From positions 124,001 through 188,000 of the forward strand of contig NZ_BSPP01000002.1 of assembly GCF_030161095.1 (NCBI RefSeq): a DNA stretch of 64,000 bases, written 5' to 3'. This DNA comes from Cypionkella aquatica (GTDB taxonomy: Bacteria > Pseudomonadota > Alphaproteobacteria > Rhodobacterales > Rhodobacteraceae). The position numbers and the translations under genes were made by a program. The notes beneath the pieces are model-generated. The model searched no databases. It worked only from the letters and a program-made list of their open reading frames with translations, and was not told where the DNA came from. The stretch's first letter is position 1; each line of letters begins with the position of its first letter. Of this stretch, positions 62,893 to 64,000 are shown piece after piece.

Positions 62893-63392
62893 CCATCAGA
62901 CTTTGCCTGCCCTACCCGCATCCCTGCCTTAGAACGCCAGCGGCTTCGGTGCCCGAAATCACCGATGAAGTACGGGCAATCTGGGCGGATATGGTCGATA
63001 CGATGGATGCGATGCCGGGCTACGGGCTGGCGGCTGTGCAGATCGGCGTGCCGTTGCGACTGGCTGTTGTCGATTGCTCTGATCAGCGCGGGCAGGCGAT
63101 TTTGATGGCCAACCCAGAGGTTTTGCATGCCTCGGGACAGTTCCGCGAGCATGAAGAGGCATCGCCAAATCTGCCCGGTGTTTTTGCGGTGATCAGCCGT
63201 CCGCGCGCCGTGACCGTGCGGTTTTTGAACGCGCACAACCAAGTCGAGGAACGCGATTTTGTGAACCTTTGGGCAACGTCGGTGCAGCACCAGATCGACC
63301 ATCTGGCAGGCAAGATGTTCTTCGATCATTTGTCGGCAACCAAGCGCAAAATGCTGATCGCGCGCGCCGAAAAATTGCGGAAACGGCAATGA
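62889..63392 (+). CDS. Peptide deformylase-like protein with altered active site (third copy)
   Basis: This 167-residue deformylase-fold protein is collinear with the two upstream genes, but motif 2 reads EASPN instead of EGCLS (Ser92 in place of the metal-binding Cys) and motif 3 reads HQIDH instead of HExDH (Gln135 in place of the catalytic Glu). Motif 1 is GYGLAAVQ. Known deformylase chemistry needs both residues, so it is probably inactive as a deformylase or has another role. The frame is intact and coupled by ATGA to fmt. Confidence 0.88.
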   Translation: MTIRLCLPYPHPCLRTPAASVPEITDEVRAIWADMVDTMDAMPGYGLAAVQIGVPLRLAVVDCSDQRGQAILMANPEVLHASGQFREHEEASPNLPGVFAVISRPRAVTVRFLNAHNQVEERDFVNLWATSVQHQIDHLAGKMFFDHLSATKRKMLIARAEKLRKRQ

Positions 63393-64000
63393 AAATCATC
63401 TTCATGGGCACGCCCGATTTTTCGGTTTCTGTGCTGCGCGCACTGACCCAACATCATGAAATCGTTTCGGTTTACTGCCAACCTCCCCGTCCAGCAGGGC
63501 GCGGAAAAGTAGACCGGAAAAGCCCGGTTCAACTTTGCGCCGAAGCGCTTGATCTGCCCGTGCATCACCCGGTATCGCTGCGTTCAACGGACGCACAGCA
63601 GGCCTTCGCGGCGCATCGCGCTGATCTCGCCGTGGTCGTGGCTTATGGGCTGATCCTGCCGCAAGCCGTGCTGGATATGCCGCGTCTGGGCTGCCTGAAC
63701 ATCCACGCATCACTGCTGCCGCGGTGGCGCGGGGCGGCGCCAATTCAGCGTGCGATTATGGCGGGCGACGCTGAAACTGGCATCTGTATCATGCAGATGG
63801 AGGCCGGGCTTGATACTGGCCCGGTGCTCGCCCGTAGCGCCACCAAGATTGGCGCGGAAGAGACGACGGGCGAGTTGCACGACAGACTTTCCGCTATTGG
63901 CAGCGCGCTGATTTGTGAAACGATTGCGAAGCTGCCACTGGCCGCGACCCCGCAAGCAGAGCAGGGCGTCAGCTATGCCGCCAAAATCGACAAGGCCGAG
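63389..64000 (+). CDS. fmt: Methionyl-tRNA formyltransferase (N-terminal part, runs off window)
   Basis: The first 204 residues of Fmt are present. [13 protein letters not shown], the substrate loop [11 protein letters not shown], the formyl-folate site [16 protein letters not shown], and [11 protein letters not shown] are all present. It formylates initiator Met-tRNA, the modification that the adjacent deformylases later remove. Its ATG overlaps the third deformylase-like gene by four bases. The C-terminal tRNA-binding domain lies outside the window. Confidence 0.95.
   Translation, partial: MKIIFMGTPDFSVSVLRALTQHHEIVSVYCQPPRPAGRGKVDRKSPVQLCAEALDLPVHHPVSLRSTDAQQAFAAHRADLAVVVAYGLILPQAVLDMPRLGCLNIHASLLPRWRGAAPIQRAIMAGDAETGICIMQMEAGLDTGPVLARSATKIGAEETTGELHDRLSAIGSALICETIAKLPLAATPQAEQGVSYAAKIDKAE

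Overview
The window is high-GC and dense in genes, and it reads as the chromosome of an alphaproteobacterium of the Rhodobacteraceae/Paracoccaceae type. The strongest evidence is a complete smo/mtlK polyol operon laid out as in Rhodobacter sphaeroides. Supporting it are an MbfA-type ferritin/VIT1 iron exporter preceded by an Irr-like iron control element, the rsfS-rlmH-gpmI-envC-ctpA-rppH cluster, and frequent GTG/TTG starts.

1-12.6 kb: the start of a urea ABC transporter operon (urtA, partial urtB, minus strand) faces a plus-strand run of a family VIII-like serine hydrolase, a DmpA-type P1 peptidase, a HAD phosphatase and a SorC-type regulator. The regulator is followed by the binding-protein transporter smoEFGK, sorbitol dehydrogenase smoS and mannitol dehydrogenase mtlK. 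Together these import hexitols and oxidise them to ketohexoses.

12.6-27 kb: mostly housekeeping and accessory genes: a luciferase-like oxidoreductase, a membrane-anchored NYN/Zc3h12a-type RNase, accD-folC, a TetR regulator with a tiny secreted protein and a triple palindromic operator, mbfA, a six-unit palindrome array, an AEC transporter, S-formylglutathione hydrolase, a CAP protein, two HAD/transport genes, an ornithine cyclodeaminase family protein, an ECF sigma/anti-sigma pair and a DUF4394 protein.

27-42.5 kb: a genomic island of about 15.5 kb inserted at the 3' end of tRNA-Pro(CGG), bounded by an 18-bp direct repeat. It carries an integrase broken by an in-frame stop, a class II Fic protein, a small HTH module, and a three-gene operon of a Mre11/SbcD-like nuclease, a Rad50/YhaN-like ATPase and a 1966-residue protein combining transglutaminase-like, DUF4011, SF1 helicase, Vsr-like nuclease and DUF3320 regions. 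This operon is the best candidate in the window for a little-described (probably anti-phage or DNA-processing) system.

42.5-64 kb: core genome again: an EamA transporter, leuB and leuD-leuC separated by two accessory genes, rsfS-rlmH, gpmI-envC-ctpA, rppH, smc, a MOSC protein, a PatB-type C-S lyase, and three tandem peptide deformylase paralogues (the third with lost active-site residues) overlapping fmt, which runs off the window.
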